Assembly: GCF_038002225.1 (NCBI RefSeq)
Contig: NZ_JBBOCA010000001.1
Span: 868,001 to 932,000, forward strand
Direction of reading: 5' to 3'
From: Paenibacillus sp. FSL R7-0204
Lineage (GTDB): Bacteria; Bacillota; Bacilli; Paenibacillales; Paenibacillaceae
Length of the DNA stretch: 64,000 nucleotides
Shown: piece by piece, positions 26,705-35,183 of the stretch
Numbering within the stretch: position 1 is the stretch's first letter
Layout of the letters: the number at the start of each line of letters is the position of its first letter
Position numbers and translations under genes: made by a program
Notes under the pieces: model-generated
What the model was told of the DNA's origin: nothing
What the model saw: the letters and a program-made list of their open reading frames with translations, nothing else
Databases searched by the model: none

Positions 26705-27511
26705 GTGAGAGTCTTTAATCAATCAAGAGCATGGAGTATGCCTGGGGATTTAGAAGCTAGCGAACTTGAAGCCTTCCGGCCGCTGGGCGCACCACAAGTT
26801 GATGTCCAGGGAGGGGTGTCTGCGGCGGGTGCTTCTGAAGAATCCAGGGAGCACATCTATCATAGAGCTATGATTTCTTCGATCCGCAGTGAAATGAACA
26901 AATTAAGCCAGCTGCTTTCCATTCCTTATGTGGTGTTCCTGACGGACAAGGCGGGGACCATTCTGGAGCTGGTCTATTCTTCTTCGGAGACGCAGGCGGA
27001 GATGGAGCAGGCGGAGCTGCGTCCGGGGGTCAGCTTAAGCAGGCAGCAGGCGGGAATGAATGCCGTATCGCTGGCGATGGAGATGAACTGCATCGGGGTG
27101 GTGCGGGGAACCGAGCATACGGATCAGACCTTCCGGGACTGGAACTGTGTATGCGCTCCGCTGCAGGATGATGATAGCGTTTACGGGTATGTTGATATTT
27201 CTTTTAATAGAGGAGAGCCTATTGAGTTCGCTATTCCCTTCGTGCAGCAGATTGCCGAGAATATTATGGAGAAGTGGATGGAGAAGAACCCGGAGATGCA
27301 GCGGTACCGGCTTGAAGCCACGCTTCTGGAATATAAGCTGACCGCGCGGGAGCAGGAGGTAGCGAGGCTGTGGCTGATGGAGAAGAGCGCGCTGCACATC
27401 GGGAGCGACCTGGGCATCAGTGAAGGCACCGTGCGCAATATGCTTAAGAGTATCTATAGTAAAATGCGGGTGAATGACCGCTTCCAGTTCGTGAAGCGCC
27501 TTACGCCTTAG
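26705..27511 (+). CDS. GAF-like sensor with LuxR-type DNA-binding domain
   Basis: 268 residues from GTG 26705, with GGAGGG seven bases upstream; earlier in-frame codons (TTG 26681, ATG 26690) overlap or precede that site. The N-terminal 190 residues resemble the GAF-type input of sigma-54 activator families (PYVVFLTDKAGTILELV; GMNAVSLAMEMNCIGVVRG; FRDWNCVCAPLQDDDSVYGY), and the C-terminal 65 residues form a LuxR/GerE helix-turn-helix (LTAREQEVARLWLMEKS; GISEGTVRNMLKSIYSKM). It has no receiver domain, so it is presumably controlled by a ligand. Targets unknown. Confidence 0.82.
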   Translation: MRVFNQSRAWSMPGDLEASELEAFRPLGAPQVDVQGGVSAAGASEESREHIYHRAMISSIRSEMNKLSQLLSIPYVVFLTDKAGTILELVYSSSETQAEMEQAELRPGVSLSRQQAGMNAVSLAMEMNCIGVVRGTEHTDQTFRDWNCVCAPLQDDDSVYGYVDISFNRGEPIEFAIPFVQQIAENIMEKWMEKNPEMQRYRLEATLLEYKLTAREQEVARLWLMEKSALHIGSDLGISEGTVRNMLKSIYSKMRVNDRFQFVKRLTP

Positions 27512-27540
27512 CCGGGGCAATTCGTTTCCGGGTACATACA

Positions 27541-27586
27541 AAATAGCCGGGCAGCGATACGAATGTATCCCTGACCCGGCTATTTG
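27541..27586. terminator. Hairpin terminator after the LuxR-type regulator
   Basis: 11-bp stem AAATAGCCGGG / CCCGGCTATTT with inner GATAC/GTATC pairing. The T tract is short, so its strength is uncertain. Confidence 0.65.
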
Positions 27587-27640
27587 AAAATATAAGAATT
27601 GATGTGTTTCACGCTATCCATTATCCTTCTATTTCTCGCT

Positions 27641-27680
27641 GAAACGTTACCGTCCTTTAAAAGGACGGCAAAGCCGTTTC
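27641..27680. repeat. Nested palindrome near the 3' end of the gcv operon
   Basis: Outer arms GAAACG / CCGTTTC and inner arms CCGTCCTTT / AAAGGACGG. It may act as an RNA stabilising or terminating hairpin for the minus-strand gcv transcript, or be a REP-like repeat; it lacks a clear T run. Confidence 0.6.
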
Positions 27681-27721
27681 CACTTGTTTGCCACAGAAGC
27701 CCTGCTTCTCTAGTAGTAGGG

Positions 27722-29182
27722 TTAACCGCAGGAGCAGTTGAGTACCGGCTTACGCGCGGCCTGCGTCTCATCCAGGCGGCTGATTTCAGTCGTATGCGGT
27801 GCGTTAATGACTATCTCCGGCGTCTCCTCGGCTTCCTTAACGATTCGGATCATCGTCTCAATGAAGCCGTCGAGCGTCTCCTTACTCTCGGTCTCGGTCG
27901 GCTCAATCATCATACATTCCTCTACCGTCAGCGGGAAGTAGACGGTTGGCGGATGATAGCCGAAGTCAAGCAGCCGTTTGGCTACATCGAGGGTACGTAC
28001 TCCGTATTGCTTAAGGTTCTTGCCGGACATGACGAATTCATGCTTGCAGACGCCCGGGAAGGGAATCTCGAAGTAAGGAGCCAGCCGGTGCATCATATAG
28101 TTGGCGTTCAGCACGGCGTTCTCGGACACCTCACGCAGGCCGTCAGGACCGTAGGTGCGGATATACGCATAAGCACGGACGAGAATCCCGAAGTTGCCGT
28201 AAAAGGCTTTGACGCGGCCGATCGATTCCGGCCCGCCGCAGTCCAGCGTGAAGCTGCCGTCCCCGTTCTGGGCCACAGTAGGCTGCGGCAGGAACGGGAT
28301 CAGCTTCGCCTTCACACCGACCGGTCCGGCTCCCGGCCCGCCGCCGCCATGCGGCGTACTCATCGTCTTGTGCAGGTTGAGATGCACCACATCGAAGCCC
28401 ATATCGCCAGGGCGGGTGATGCCCATAATCGCGTTGGAGTTCGCTCCGTCATAATAGAGCAAGCCGCCCGCTTCATGGACAATTGCGGCGATCTCGACGA
28501 TCTGCGTCTCGAAGAGTCCGAGGGTACTCGGGTTCGTGAGCATCAGCGCAGCGGTGTCACTGCCGACAGCCGCCTTCAGCGCCGCAAGGTCAACCATACC
28601 CTTGTCATTGGACGGGATGGTGACCGTCTCAAGGCCGGCAGCTGCGGCGCTTGCCGGGTTGGTGCCGTGCGAGGAATCGGGCACGATCACCTTGGAGCGA
28701 ACCTCGCCGCGGCTCTCATGATAGGCGCGGATCATCATCAGGCCGGTCCACTCGCCGTGGGCGCCGGCAGCGGGCTGCAGGGATACAGCATCCATGCCAG
28801 TCAGGGCGGCAAGATCCTTTTGCAGCGTGTACATCAGTTCAAGTGCACCCTGGATGCTCTCCTCCGGCTGGTACGGATGGATCTTGGAGAGTCCCGGGAA
28901 GCGGGCGACATCCTCGTTGATCTTCGGGTTGTATTTCATCGTGCAGGAGCCGAGCGGATAGAAGCCGTTATCGACTCCGAAGTTGCGGCGGGACAGGGCG
29001 GTATAGTGGCGGATCACATCCACCTCGGATACCTCCGGCAGTACGACCGGCTCACTGCGCAGCAGCCCTTCAGGGATGAGTGAGCCAAGGCCCTCGTCCT
29101 GCGGCACATCACACAGAGGCAGGGAGTAGGCAGAGCGGCCTGGACGGCTTAATTCAAAAATCAGACTTTGTTCCGGTTTCAT
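27722..29182 (-). CDS. gcvPB: Glycine dehydrogenase (decarboxylating) subunit 2
   Basis: 486 residues, the PLP-binding beta chain of the two-subunit P protein found in Bacillota. The PLP lysine is K272 ([15 protein letters not shown]), preceded by the cofactor motif [15 protein letters not shown] and the Asp of YYDGANSNA. With GcvPA it decarboxylates glycine and passes the aminomethyl group to lipoyl-GcvH. The start overlaps the gcvPA stop by 4 bases (ATGA). Last gene of the riboswitch-led operon; the C-terminus ends in a short NCSCG tail. Confidence 0.96.
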   Translation of the reverse strand: MKPEQSLIFELSRPGRSAYSLPLCDVPQDEGLGSLIPEGLLRSEPVVLPEVSEVDVIRHYTALSRRNFGVDNGFYPLGSCTMKYNPKINEDVARFPGLSKIHPYQPEESIQGALELMYTLQKDLAALTGMDAVSLQPAAGAHGEWTGLMMIRAYHESRGEVRSKVIVPDSSHGTNPASAAAAGLETVTIPSNDKGMVDLAALKAAVGSDTAALMLTNPSTLGLFETQIVEIAAIVHEAGGLLYYDGANSNAIMGITRPGDMGFDVVHLNLHKTMSTPHGGGGPGAGPVGVKAKLIPFLPQPTVAQNGDGSFTLDCGGPESIGRVKAFYGNFGILVRAYAYIRTYGPDGLREVSENAVLNANYMMHRLAPYFEIPFPGVCKHEFVMSGKNLKQYGVRTLDVAKRLLDFGYHPPTVYFPLTVEECMMIEPTETESKETLDGFIETMIRIVKEAEETPEIVINAPHTTEISRLDETQAARKPVLNCSCG

Positions 29183-30531
29183 AGACAGCCCTCCAGTGCA
29201 CTTGCGAATTCATCAATTTCGGTCTTGCTTCGTTTCTCCGTTACGGCCACCAGCATATGTCCGGCCAGCTCGGGATAATCCCTGCTTAAATCATAGCCAC
29301 CCAGATAGCCTTCCTTCAGCAGCTTGGAGTTCACTGCACTCACACTGCTGCCCTCCGGGAGCTTCAGGACAAATTCATTGAAGAACGGGGCAGTGAAGAC
29401 GCGCTCTGCGCCGGTGATTTCAGCCAGCAGCCCAGCGGCATAGTGGCTCTTGCGGATGTTCAGCTCACCAACCTCACGCATGCCCTCTTTGCCCATGACG
29501 GAGAGGTAGACGGAAGCACACAGCGCCAAGAGCGCCTGGTTGGAGCATATATTTGAGGTCGCCTTCTCCCGGCGGATATGCTGTTCGCGGGCTTGCAGCG
29601 TCAGCACGAAGCCGCGCTTGCCATTCCGGTCAACCGTCTGGCCGACGATCCGGCCCGGCATCCGGCGCATGAGCGGCTCAGCCACCGCGAAGAATCCGCA
29701 GGTAGGGCCGCCCAGCGAGGCGGCGATACCCAGCGGCTGCGCGTCGCCGACTACGATGTCTGCGCCAAGTCTTCCCGGGGCTTCCAGCACGCCGAGCGCA
29801 ATCGGGTTCGCGCTGACGACGAGTAGACCCTTTACCGCATGGACCAGCGGCTCGATCTGGCGCAGATCCTCAATGCCGCCGAAGAAGTTCGGGGACTGGA
29901 CCAGCACTGCAGCCGTATCGCTGTCGATAGCTTCGGCCAGCTTGGCGAGATCCGTTACCCCGTCTGCGTAGTCAATCTCCACAATTTGCAGGCCCCAGGC
30001 GTTGGCAGAGGTGCGCAGCACCTGACGCGCCTCAGGATGAACTGTGCGGGAGACAATCAGCTTCTTGCGTTTGGTGGCTCCGGCGGCCAGCACCGCTGCC
30101 TCGGAGAAAGCAGTTGCGCCGTCATACATACTGGCATTGGCAACCTTCATCCCGGTCAGCTCACAGATATAGGACTGGAATTCGAAAATCGCCTGAAGCT
30201 CACCCTGGCTGATCTCCGGCTGATAAGGGGTATAGGCGGTATAGAATTCCGAACGGGAAATCACATGGTTGATGACGACTGGAACATGGTGATCGTATAA
30301 TCCGGCGCCAAGGAAGCTGGCGTGGGTGTCGAAATCGGTATTCTTGTCTGCCAGCCCCTTCATATGGCGAAGCAGTGCGTACTCATCCAGAGCGCCGGAC
30401 ATCGGCAGAGTACCCTGGTAACGGACAGACTGCGGAATATCGGCGAACAGCTCATCGATGGACTGGATGCCTACGGTTTCCATCATTTCTGCGCGGTCTT
30501 GCCCGGTCATAGGCAGATAGCGGTGCTTCAT
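29179..30531 (-). CDS. gcvPA: Glycine dehydrogenase (decarboxylating) subunit 1
   Basis: 450 residues, the alpha chain of the P protein. It shares the fold of GcvPB but lacks the PLP lysine, as expected. Recognisable stretches are [15 protein letters not shown] at the N-terminus, [12 protein letters not shown] and [17 protein letters not shown]. Overlaps of 4 bases with both gcvT and gcvPB show a tightly coupled three-gene operon. Confidence 0.96.
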   Translation of the reverse strand: MKHRYLPMTGQDRAEMMETVGIQSIDELFADIPQSVRYQGTLPMSGALDEYALLRHMKGLADKNTDFDTHASFLGAGLYDHHVPVVINHVISRSEFYTAYTPYQPEISQGELQAIFEFQSYICELTGMKVANASMYDGATAFSEAAVLAAGATKRKKLIVSRTVHPEARQVLRTSANAWGLQIVEIDYADGVTDLAKLAEAIDSDTAAVLVQSPNFFGGIEDLRQIEPLVHAVKGLLVVSANPIALGVLEAPGRLGADIVVGDAQPLGIAASLGGPTCGFFAVAEPLMRRMPGRIVGQTVDRNGKRGFVLTLQAREQHIRREKATSNICSNQALLALCASVYLSVMGKEGMREVGELNIRKSHYAAGLLAEITGAERVFTAPFFNEFVLKLPEGSSVSAVNSKLLKEGYLGGYDLSRDYPELAGHMLVAVTEKRSKTEIDEFASALEGCL

Positions 30532-31652
30532 TGCGGCTTCACTCCTTGGCTTCTTTTGTAGAATGGGGCTTTGATGACGGCAGCCTTCAGCTGCTTGCCG
30601 CGGATCTCTACGTACACCTCTGTACCGATCTCCGTATAGGCAGTATCCAGCAGGGCGAGTCCGAGATTCCGCTTCAGGGTCGGGGACTGGGTGCCGGTCG
30701 TTACTTCACCTATCTTCACTCCATCCGCGTATACGGGATAGTGGGAGCGGGGAATGCCGCGGTCGATCATCTCCAGGCCCACAAGACGCCGGGGCAGGCC
30801 GGCATCCTTCTGCTTCAGCAGGGCATCGCGGCCGATGAAGTCCCCTGCGTCCAGCTTCACGAAGAACTGGACACCGGCTTCAAGCGGCGTAATCTCCGCA
30901 GACAGCTCCTGGCCGTACAGCGGCAGCTTGGCCTCGAAGCGGAGTGTATCACGTGCGCCGAGTCCGGCAGGCGTAAGGCCGTGCGGAGCGCCAGCGGCCA
31001 GCAGGCCGTTCCAGAGTGTTGCTGCTGTATCGGCGGGAGCATACAGCTCGAAGCCGTCTTCGCCGGTATATCCGGTACGGGAGAGCAGGACAGTGACGCC
31101 GCAGACTTCAGCCTGTTCGATGAAGTGGAACGGCTTAAGCTCTGTTAGAGACACCTGCGTAACTTTGGCCAGAATCGTCTCGGCCAGCGGTCCCTGCAAG
31201 GCAAGCAGCAGGGTCTCATCCGAGACATTGTTCAGAGTGACCCCGCTGAACTCAGCGGTGAGATGCTCCTGCAGCCACTGGAAGTCTTTGTCGATATTGG
31301 AAGCGTTGACGACAAGCATATAGCGCTCTTCGCCCAGCCGGTATACGAGCAGATCGTCCACCACTCCGCCGCTTGGATAGAGCATCAGAGTGTACTGGGC
31401 CGCGCCGTCTTCCAGGCGTGTGACATCATTGGTGGTCATTCTCTGGAGGAAGGCTTCAGCGCCGCTCCCGGTAACCATGAATTCTCCCATGTGGGAGACA
31501 TCGAACAGTCCGGCCCGTTCACGGACAGCTTCATGCTCCTTCACAATGCCTGTGAACTGCACCGGCAGCTCCCAGCCGCCGAAATCAATACATCTGGACT
31601 CCGCATAAGCGGCATAGAGGTCATAAAAAGGCGTTCTTCTCAAAGACTCCAT
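30528..31652 (-). CDS. gcvT: Aminomethyltransferase (glycine cleavage T protein)
   Basis: 374 residues from ATG 31652 ([13 protein letters not shown]), with GGGAGTGA upstream. It transfers the methylene unit from aminomethyl-lipoyl GcvH to tetrahydrofolate and releases ammonia. Folate and active-site motifs include [27 protein letters not shown] and [12 protein letters not shown]. The open frame continues upstream to 31847, but that part lies in the riboswitch and terminator and must not be counted as protein. First gene of gcvT-gcvPA-gcvPB, controlled by the glycine riboswitch. Confidence 0.96.
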   Translation of the reverse strand: MESLRRTPFYDLYAAYAESRCIDFGGWELPVQFTGIVKEHEAVRERAGLFDVSHMGEFMVTGSGAEAFLQRMTTNDVTRLEDGAAQYTLMLYPSGGVVDDLLVYRLGEERYMLVVNASNIDKDFQWLQEHLTAEFSGVTLNNVSDETLLLALQGPLAETILAKVTQVSLTELKPFHFIEQAEVCGVTVLLSRTGYTGEDGFELYAPADTAATLWNGLLAAGAPHGLTPAGLGARDTLRFEAKLPLYGQELSAEITPLEAGVQFFVKLDAGDFIGRDALLKQKDAGLPRRLVGLEMIDRGIPRSHYPVYADGVKIGEVTTGTQSPTLKRNLGLALLDTAYTEIGTEVYVEIRGKQLKAAVIKAPFYKRSQGVKPQ

Positions 31653-31682
31653 CTTGTCACTCCCTTGGCTTTGATTACATAC

Positions 31683-31735
31683 GAAAAAGGACAGGCGAAA
31701 GCCATTATGCACGCATGCATAAATGGACTTTCGCT
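31683..31735 (-). terminator. Riboswitch expression-platform terminator
   Basis: On the minus strand: GCGAAAGTCCATT-ATGCA pairs with TGCATAATGGCTTTCGC, followed by CTGTCCTTTTTCG. The 3' arm also matches the GGGACAGAGCG segment at the end of aptamer 2, so glycine binding can compete with terminator formation, giving an ON switch as known for gcvT leaders. Confidence 0.9.
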
Positions 31736-31930
31736 CTGTCCCTTGTACCTGAGAGTTACCCTGCAGTACAGCGCAGGTTTCCCCGTTGGTGATCCGTGAA
31801 GCCTGCGGCGCAGGCACCCGGATGCTCTCCAGAGATGCGTCCGGCAAAGGTCCTTTTGCCTGAGAGATTCACCCATCCCGGGCTTACTCCTTCGGCGCTG
31901 TCTTCCTGTGAGACAGTCTCTCCCTATGCC
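31735..31930 (-). ncRNA. Tandem glycine riboswitch
   Basis: Minus-strand leader of gcvT with two consecutive glycine aptamers. Aptamer 1 (about 31926-31826) has GGGAGAGAC, GCGCCGAAGGAGTAAGCC, GGGTGAATCTCTCAGGC, AAAAGGAC and GACGCATCTCTGGAGAGC. Aptamer 2 (about 31825-31735) has ACCAACGGGG, GGTAACTCTCAGGTAC and AAGGGACAGAGC. The layout matches the well-known B. subtilis gcvT leader. It senses glycine and permits transcription of the cleavage operon when glycine is plentiful. Confidence 0.96.
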
Positions 31931-31965
31931 ATCATTCGCAAACCATATGTTTTTCTACTGTCTCC

Positions 31966-31995
31966 ATTAAACCGGGTAACCCTCTGCCCTGTCAA
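31966..31995 (-). promoter_or_regulatory. Sigma-A promoter of the gcvT riboswitch operon
   Basis: On the minus strand TTGACA (31990-31995) and TTTAAT (31966-31971) separated by 18 bases. Transcription would begin near 31959, about 30 bases before the first aptamer helix. Confidence 0.75.
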
Positions 31996-32119
31996 TCAAA
32001 AAACGTCAAAAAGTTGACAAATTTAATTTTACTGTCAGTTATATTGACATTAGGCAAGCCGATAACTTAGGCTATAACTAAATTTAGAACTCCAATTACG
32101 GAAAAGAGGCGGCTTGGAC

Positions 32120-32512
32120 ATGAGTGAAGTGCTTGACAACCTGCTATACAGCGAAGAGCATGAGTGGGCGCAGCAGGGCGAGGGACGCGTAGTACGTGTA
32201 GGGATTACGGATCATGCGCAGCATCTGCTGGGCGATATCGTGTTTGTAGAATTTCCGGAAGTGGGCGCAGCGATCTCCGCAGGCGACAGCGTGGGCAGTA
32301 TCGAATCCGTGAAGACCGTATCGGAGCTATATTCACCCGTATCCGGTAAGGTGACTAAGATCAACGATGCGCTGGAGGCCAGCCCGGAGCTGATCAACGA
32401 TCAGCCTTACGGAGACGGTTGGATTTTTGAGCTGGAGCTGGACGCAGAGTTCGCAGAGGCAGTAACCGGCCTGCTGGATGCGGCTGCGTACAAGGAACTG
32501 GTTGGGGAATAA
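32120..32512 (+). CDS. gcvH: Glycine cleavage H protein
   Basis: 130 residues; the lipoyl-carrier protein that shuttles the aminomethyl group between GcvP and GcvT. The lipoyl lysine is K65 (GSIESVKTVSELYSPVSG), and HEWAQ and GDIVFVEFPEVG are typical. ATG 32120 is preferred to TTG 32114; AAGAGGCGG lies upstream. It is divergent from gcvT and outside the riboswitch, so it is probably controlled separately. TTGACA boxes occur at 32014 and 32044 but no well-spaced -10 was certain. Confidence 0.95.
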   Translation: MSEVLDNLLYSEEHEWAQQGEGRVVRVGITDHAQHLLGDIVFVEFPEVGAAISAGDSVGSIESVKTVSELYSPVSGKVTKINDALEASPELINDQPYGDGWIFELELDAEFAEAVTGLLDAAAYKELVGE

Positions 32513-32543
32513 AAGTTAGCTTATCCGCGAAAGCGCTGAATAC

Positions 32544-32598
32544 GGCAGACTTCTCTTTATTACATTAGATGTCACTAATGTGAGAGGTCTGTCTTTTT
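32544..32598. terminator. Terminator between gcvH and the convergent membrane-protein gene
   Basis: Arms GGCAGACTTCTC / GAGAGGTCTGTC with an inner TTACATTAG/CTAATGTGA hairpin, then five T on the plus strand. Confidence 0.8.
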
Positions 32599-32609
32599 GC
32601 GTCTGTCTG

Positions 32610-33242
32610 TTATTCCGGGAAGCTGAGCAAACCGGGATAGACGATGGGAGCAGAGTGCCACAGGAAGGGCAAGAGAACCAGGCCCGCCACAGCAAACAGA
32701 AGGCACAGCAGCAGGAAACGGTACCTTTTTCGGGGACGGGTGGCGGGCTTCAGCACGAAATAATACACTCCGGCTGAATAAAACGGGAAAAGCACGGCGG
32801 CAGACATCCCCATACATACGATAAATGTCGCTTCCCCTGCAGAACTGGGGATCATGGCTTCCGGGTTATAGACCGGATTGACTTGTAAAAAGAGGAGAAG
32901 AAACGTCGAATATGCGCTCAGCAGAAGCAGGGGGAAACAGCGGATCCGCCCATTCCCGGACAAGCCGTAGAGCATCCACCAGACCCCGAACCAAGCCAGG
33001 GCGAAAAGAGCTCCGGCAATAAGGTAATCAGCGCCAATTGCAATCAGCTTGTCCAGCGGATAGACGCGGGCCAGGTCTCCCCAGAAGTAACGGGAGGAGA
33101 AGAACTGCATGAAGGCGGCAAAAAATCCGACGAAGAGGGTAAGCATCCCCTGGGCAATAATGATCATGATCAGCGAAACGGCCAGCCGCAAAAACCTGAA
33201 AAACCCTGCGGCCTCCGGCGCCGCTCCGTTTGTATCCTGCAT
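32610..33242 (-). CDS. Integral membrane protein, unknown function
   Basis: 210 residues with five or six predicted membrane helices (about 18-45, 68-92, 100-120, 135-160, 172-195). Aromatic-rich loops; no family recognised. AAGGAG precedes the ATG. It is a separate unit between gcvH (convergent) and the motB gene (same strand, 84 bases away). Confidence 0.7.
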   Translation of the reverse strand: MQDTNGAAPEAAGFFRFLRLAVSLIMIIIAQGMLTLFVGFFAAFMQFFSSRYFWGDLARVYPLDKLIAIGADYLIAGALFALAWFGVWWMLYGLSGNGRIRCFPLLLLSAYSTFLLLFLQVNPVYNPEAMIPSSAGEATFIVCMGMSAAVLFPFYSAGVYYFVLKPATRPRKRYRFLLLCLLFAVAGLVLLPFLWHSAPIVYPGLLSFPE

Positions 33243-33326
33243 AGCGGTCTATCTCCTTATATTAGTAAGTGGATATATGTTTCTGCCGCCTGCCGGTATC
33301 TGAGCTGATTCGCTCGCGGTTACGTG

Positions 33327-34220
33327 CTATTCTTCCTCCTGAAGCTGCCGCAGCACAATCAATTCCACCCGGCGGTTCCGCTGCTTTCCCTCGGCGGTTG
33401 TATTATCGTAAGCAGGCCGGGTATCGGCATAACCCGCGTACTGGAAGGTATCGGGGCTCAGCCCCTCTTTGTCCAGAAAAAAGCGCAGGACGGACAGCGC
33501 CCGGGCGCCGGATAGCTCCCAGTTGTCTTTGTACACTGATCCTGGCGTCACGGGAACATTGTCGGTGTGGCCTTCGATGCTGATGGTGGCGCCGATACCG
33601 CGGAACAGGCCGGAGAGCTGGCGCAGTGCAGGGAAGGCAGGGGATTTCAACTCAGCCTTACCCGCATCGAACAGGAAGCGGTCACTCAGCGTGATGGCAA
33701 TGCCCTGCGGCTTATCGGCAACAAAAATCTGTTCCCCGAGGTTATTCTCCTCCACATACTGGGTGATGACGCCCATCAGTGCAGCCAGCTTCGCTTCCTG
33801 TTCCCGAAAAGCAAGCTCGCGCGCTGACGGCTCGTGTCCCTCCCCATCTCCTGTTTGTCCGGTTCCAGTATGATCTGCCCTGGTTCCATTCAGCCCGCCC
33901 GCATTCGCGGAGCCTGTAGCAGAAGGACCGCTAGCCGTTCCGCCTTCTTCAGTATCCCCCTTCGAAAGGCCATTCCCGGTGATTCCCTGGTTGCCCTCCA
34001 GCACGCCGCTTCCGCCTTCCAGCACTGCACTTCCGCTCTTGAAGGTATCCGATAAGGAGCCGCTGACAATGGCGTACTTCTGCGAATCCAGGCTGCTCAT
34101 AGCATACAGAATCACGAAGAAAATAAGCAGAAGCGTGATCAGATCTGCGTAGGTAATCATCCAGCGGTCCCGGCTCTCCTTGCCGGCGGCGCGGGGCTGC
34201 CGGCGGTTTCTTTGTCTCAT
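33327..34220 (-). CDS. motB: Flagellar stator protein MotB/MotS family
   Basis: 297 residues. A basic N-terminus, one membrane helix with the ion-binding Asp D26 (MITYADLITLLLIFFVILYAM), an unusually Gly/Thr/Ser-rich linker (about 55-130) and a C-terminal OmpA-like peptidoglycan-binding domain (about 175-290; ISIEGHTDNVPVTPGS, then NWELSGARALSVLRF). It anchors the stator to the wall. The helix around D26 (LITLLLIFF) looks more like sodium-type MotS/PomB than proton-type MotB, an inference from remembered patterns. Starts 4 bases inside the motA stop. Confidence 0.88.
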   Translation of the reverse strand: MRQRNRRQPRAAGKESRDRWMITYADLITLLLIFFVILYAMSSLDSQKYAIVSGSLSDTFKSGSAVLEGGSGVLEGNQGITGNGLSKGDTEEGGTASGPSATGSANAGGLNGTRADHTGTGQTGDGEGHEPSARELAFREQEAKLAALMGVITQYVEENNLGEQIFVADKPQGIAITLSDRFLFDAGKAELKSPAFPALRQLSGLFRGIGATISIEGHTDNVPVTPGSVYKDNWELSGARALSVLRFFLDKEGLSPDTFQYAGYADTRPAYDNTTAEGKQRNRRVELIVLRQLQEEE

Positions 34221-35002
34221 AGCGGTTCTCCCGGGCTGGTGCTGCTGCTGCGTTTAGGGGCGTCTGCCAGGAAGGGGGCCAGCTTTTGCCGGACCAGATG
34301 CGGGTGATCCCCGTTCTGCAGGGACAGAATGCCGACGAGCAGCATCTCCATGGTGCCCAGCTCGCTTTGGCTGCGGGACTTGATTTTGGAGGCAATGGGT
34401 AAAAAGAGTAGATTAGCGCTGGCTACGCCATAGAGCGTTGCTGTAAAAGCTACGGCAATCGACGCGCCCAGGTTGGAAGGGTCCGTTAAATTGCTCAGAA
34501 CCCGGATCAGCCCCATGACGGTGCCGATAATCCCCATGGTCGGTGCATAGCCGCCGGCGGATTCGAAAATTTTGGCATACCCTTCATATTTCAGCTCTTT
34601 GGCATCCATCCCAAGCTCCAGGATCTGGCGGACCTGATCCGGGTCATTGCCGTCGACAATCAGAAACAGTCCTTCACGGGTGAAGGGATCTGGATGTTCC
34701 TCTGCCCGTTTCTCCAGGGCGAGAACACCGCCGCGCCGCGTGAGTGCAGCCATGGCAATCAGCTCTTCGGCTTGTTCCCGGCTGTTATCCCGTTGACGGC
34801 CAAAAGCCAAGCGGAGCGCCGCCGGAATGCTGCGGAGCTTGGACGCCGGGAAGCTGATGAGCACCGCCGCAAGGGTACCGCCGAACACGATCAGGGCAGC
34901 ATTGGGCTGCAGCAGGCCGGACAGGCTGCCGCCTTCCCACAGAAAACCGCCGGTCATAGCGGCAATTCCGGCCAGCAGGCCGAGTATTGTAATGAAATCC
35001 AT
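34217..35002 (-). CDS. motA: Flagellar stator protein MotA/MotP family
   Basis: 261 residues with the four-helix stator layout: TM1 and TM2 in the first 55 residues, a cytoplasmic domain with charged residues that contact the rotor (about 60-150), then TM3 and TM4 (GGYAPTMGIIGTVMGLIRVL and AFTATLYGVASANLLFLPIA). It is translationally coupled to the following motB. No other flagellar genes are in the window, so this is a detached stator pair, common for motAB or motPS in Bacillota. Divergent from uvrB. Confidence 0.9.
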   Translation of the reverse strand: MDFITILGLLAGIAAMTGGFLWEGGSLSGLLQPNAALIVFGGTLAAVLISFPASKLRSIPAALRLAFGRQRDNSREQAEELIAMAALTRRGGVLALEKRAEEHPDPFTREGLFLIVDGNDPDQVRQILELGMDAKELKYEGYAKIFESAGGYAPTMGIIGTVMGLIRVLSNLTDPSNLGASIAVAFTATLYGVASANLLFLPIASKIKSRSQSELGTMEMLLVGILSLQNGDHPHLVRQKLAPFLADAPKRSSSTSPGEPL

Positions 35003-35037
35003 AAATTCAGGCTCCTTAAATTTCTATATATTATGGT

Positions 35038-35066
35038 TTGCAACAGTCTGGGCAACGCTGTATAAT
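35038..35066 (+). promoter_or_regulatory. Sigma-A promoter of uvrB
   Basis: TTGCAA (35038-35043) and a perfect TATAAT (35061-35066) with a 17-base spacer, directly before a LexA-type operator. A second TATAAT at 35139 lacks a matching -35. Confidence 0.7.
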
Positions 35067-35071
35067 AAACG

Positions 35072-35085
35072 GGAACGTGCATTCC
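35072..35085. promoter_or_regulatory. LexA/DinR-type SOS operator of uvrBA
   Basis: GGAACGTGCATTCC: a symmetric box that differs from the Bacillus SOS consensus GAAC-N4-GTTC by one position in the right half. Lying just after the -10 element, at about +1 to +15, it would block transcription when LexA is bound. Confidence 0.65.
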
Positions 35086-35183
35086 TATCTTCCATATTTT
35101 TCAGCTTGGTATGGATGAAGGATAATTAGGGTTAAAATTATAATATATTCATATATTCTAGACGATAGAGGGGAGACGGGCAA

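Noticed and set aside
27599..29083. 494-residue open frame on the plus strand
   Set aside because: Antisense to gcvPB, whose identity is certain; no ribosome site.
31653..31847. N-terminal extension of GcvT by 65 residues
   Set aside because: The extension translates the riboswitch and terminator; the conserved GcvT start is at 31652 with its own ribosome site.
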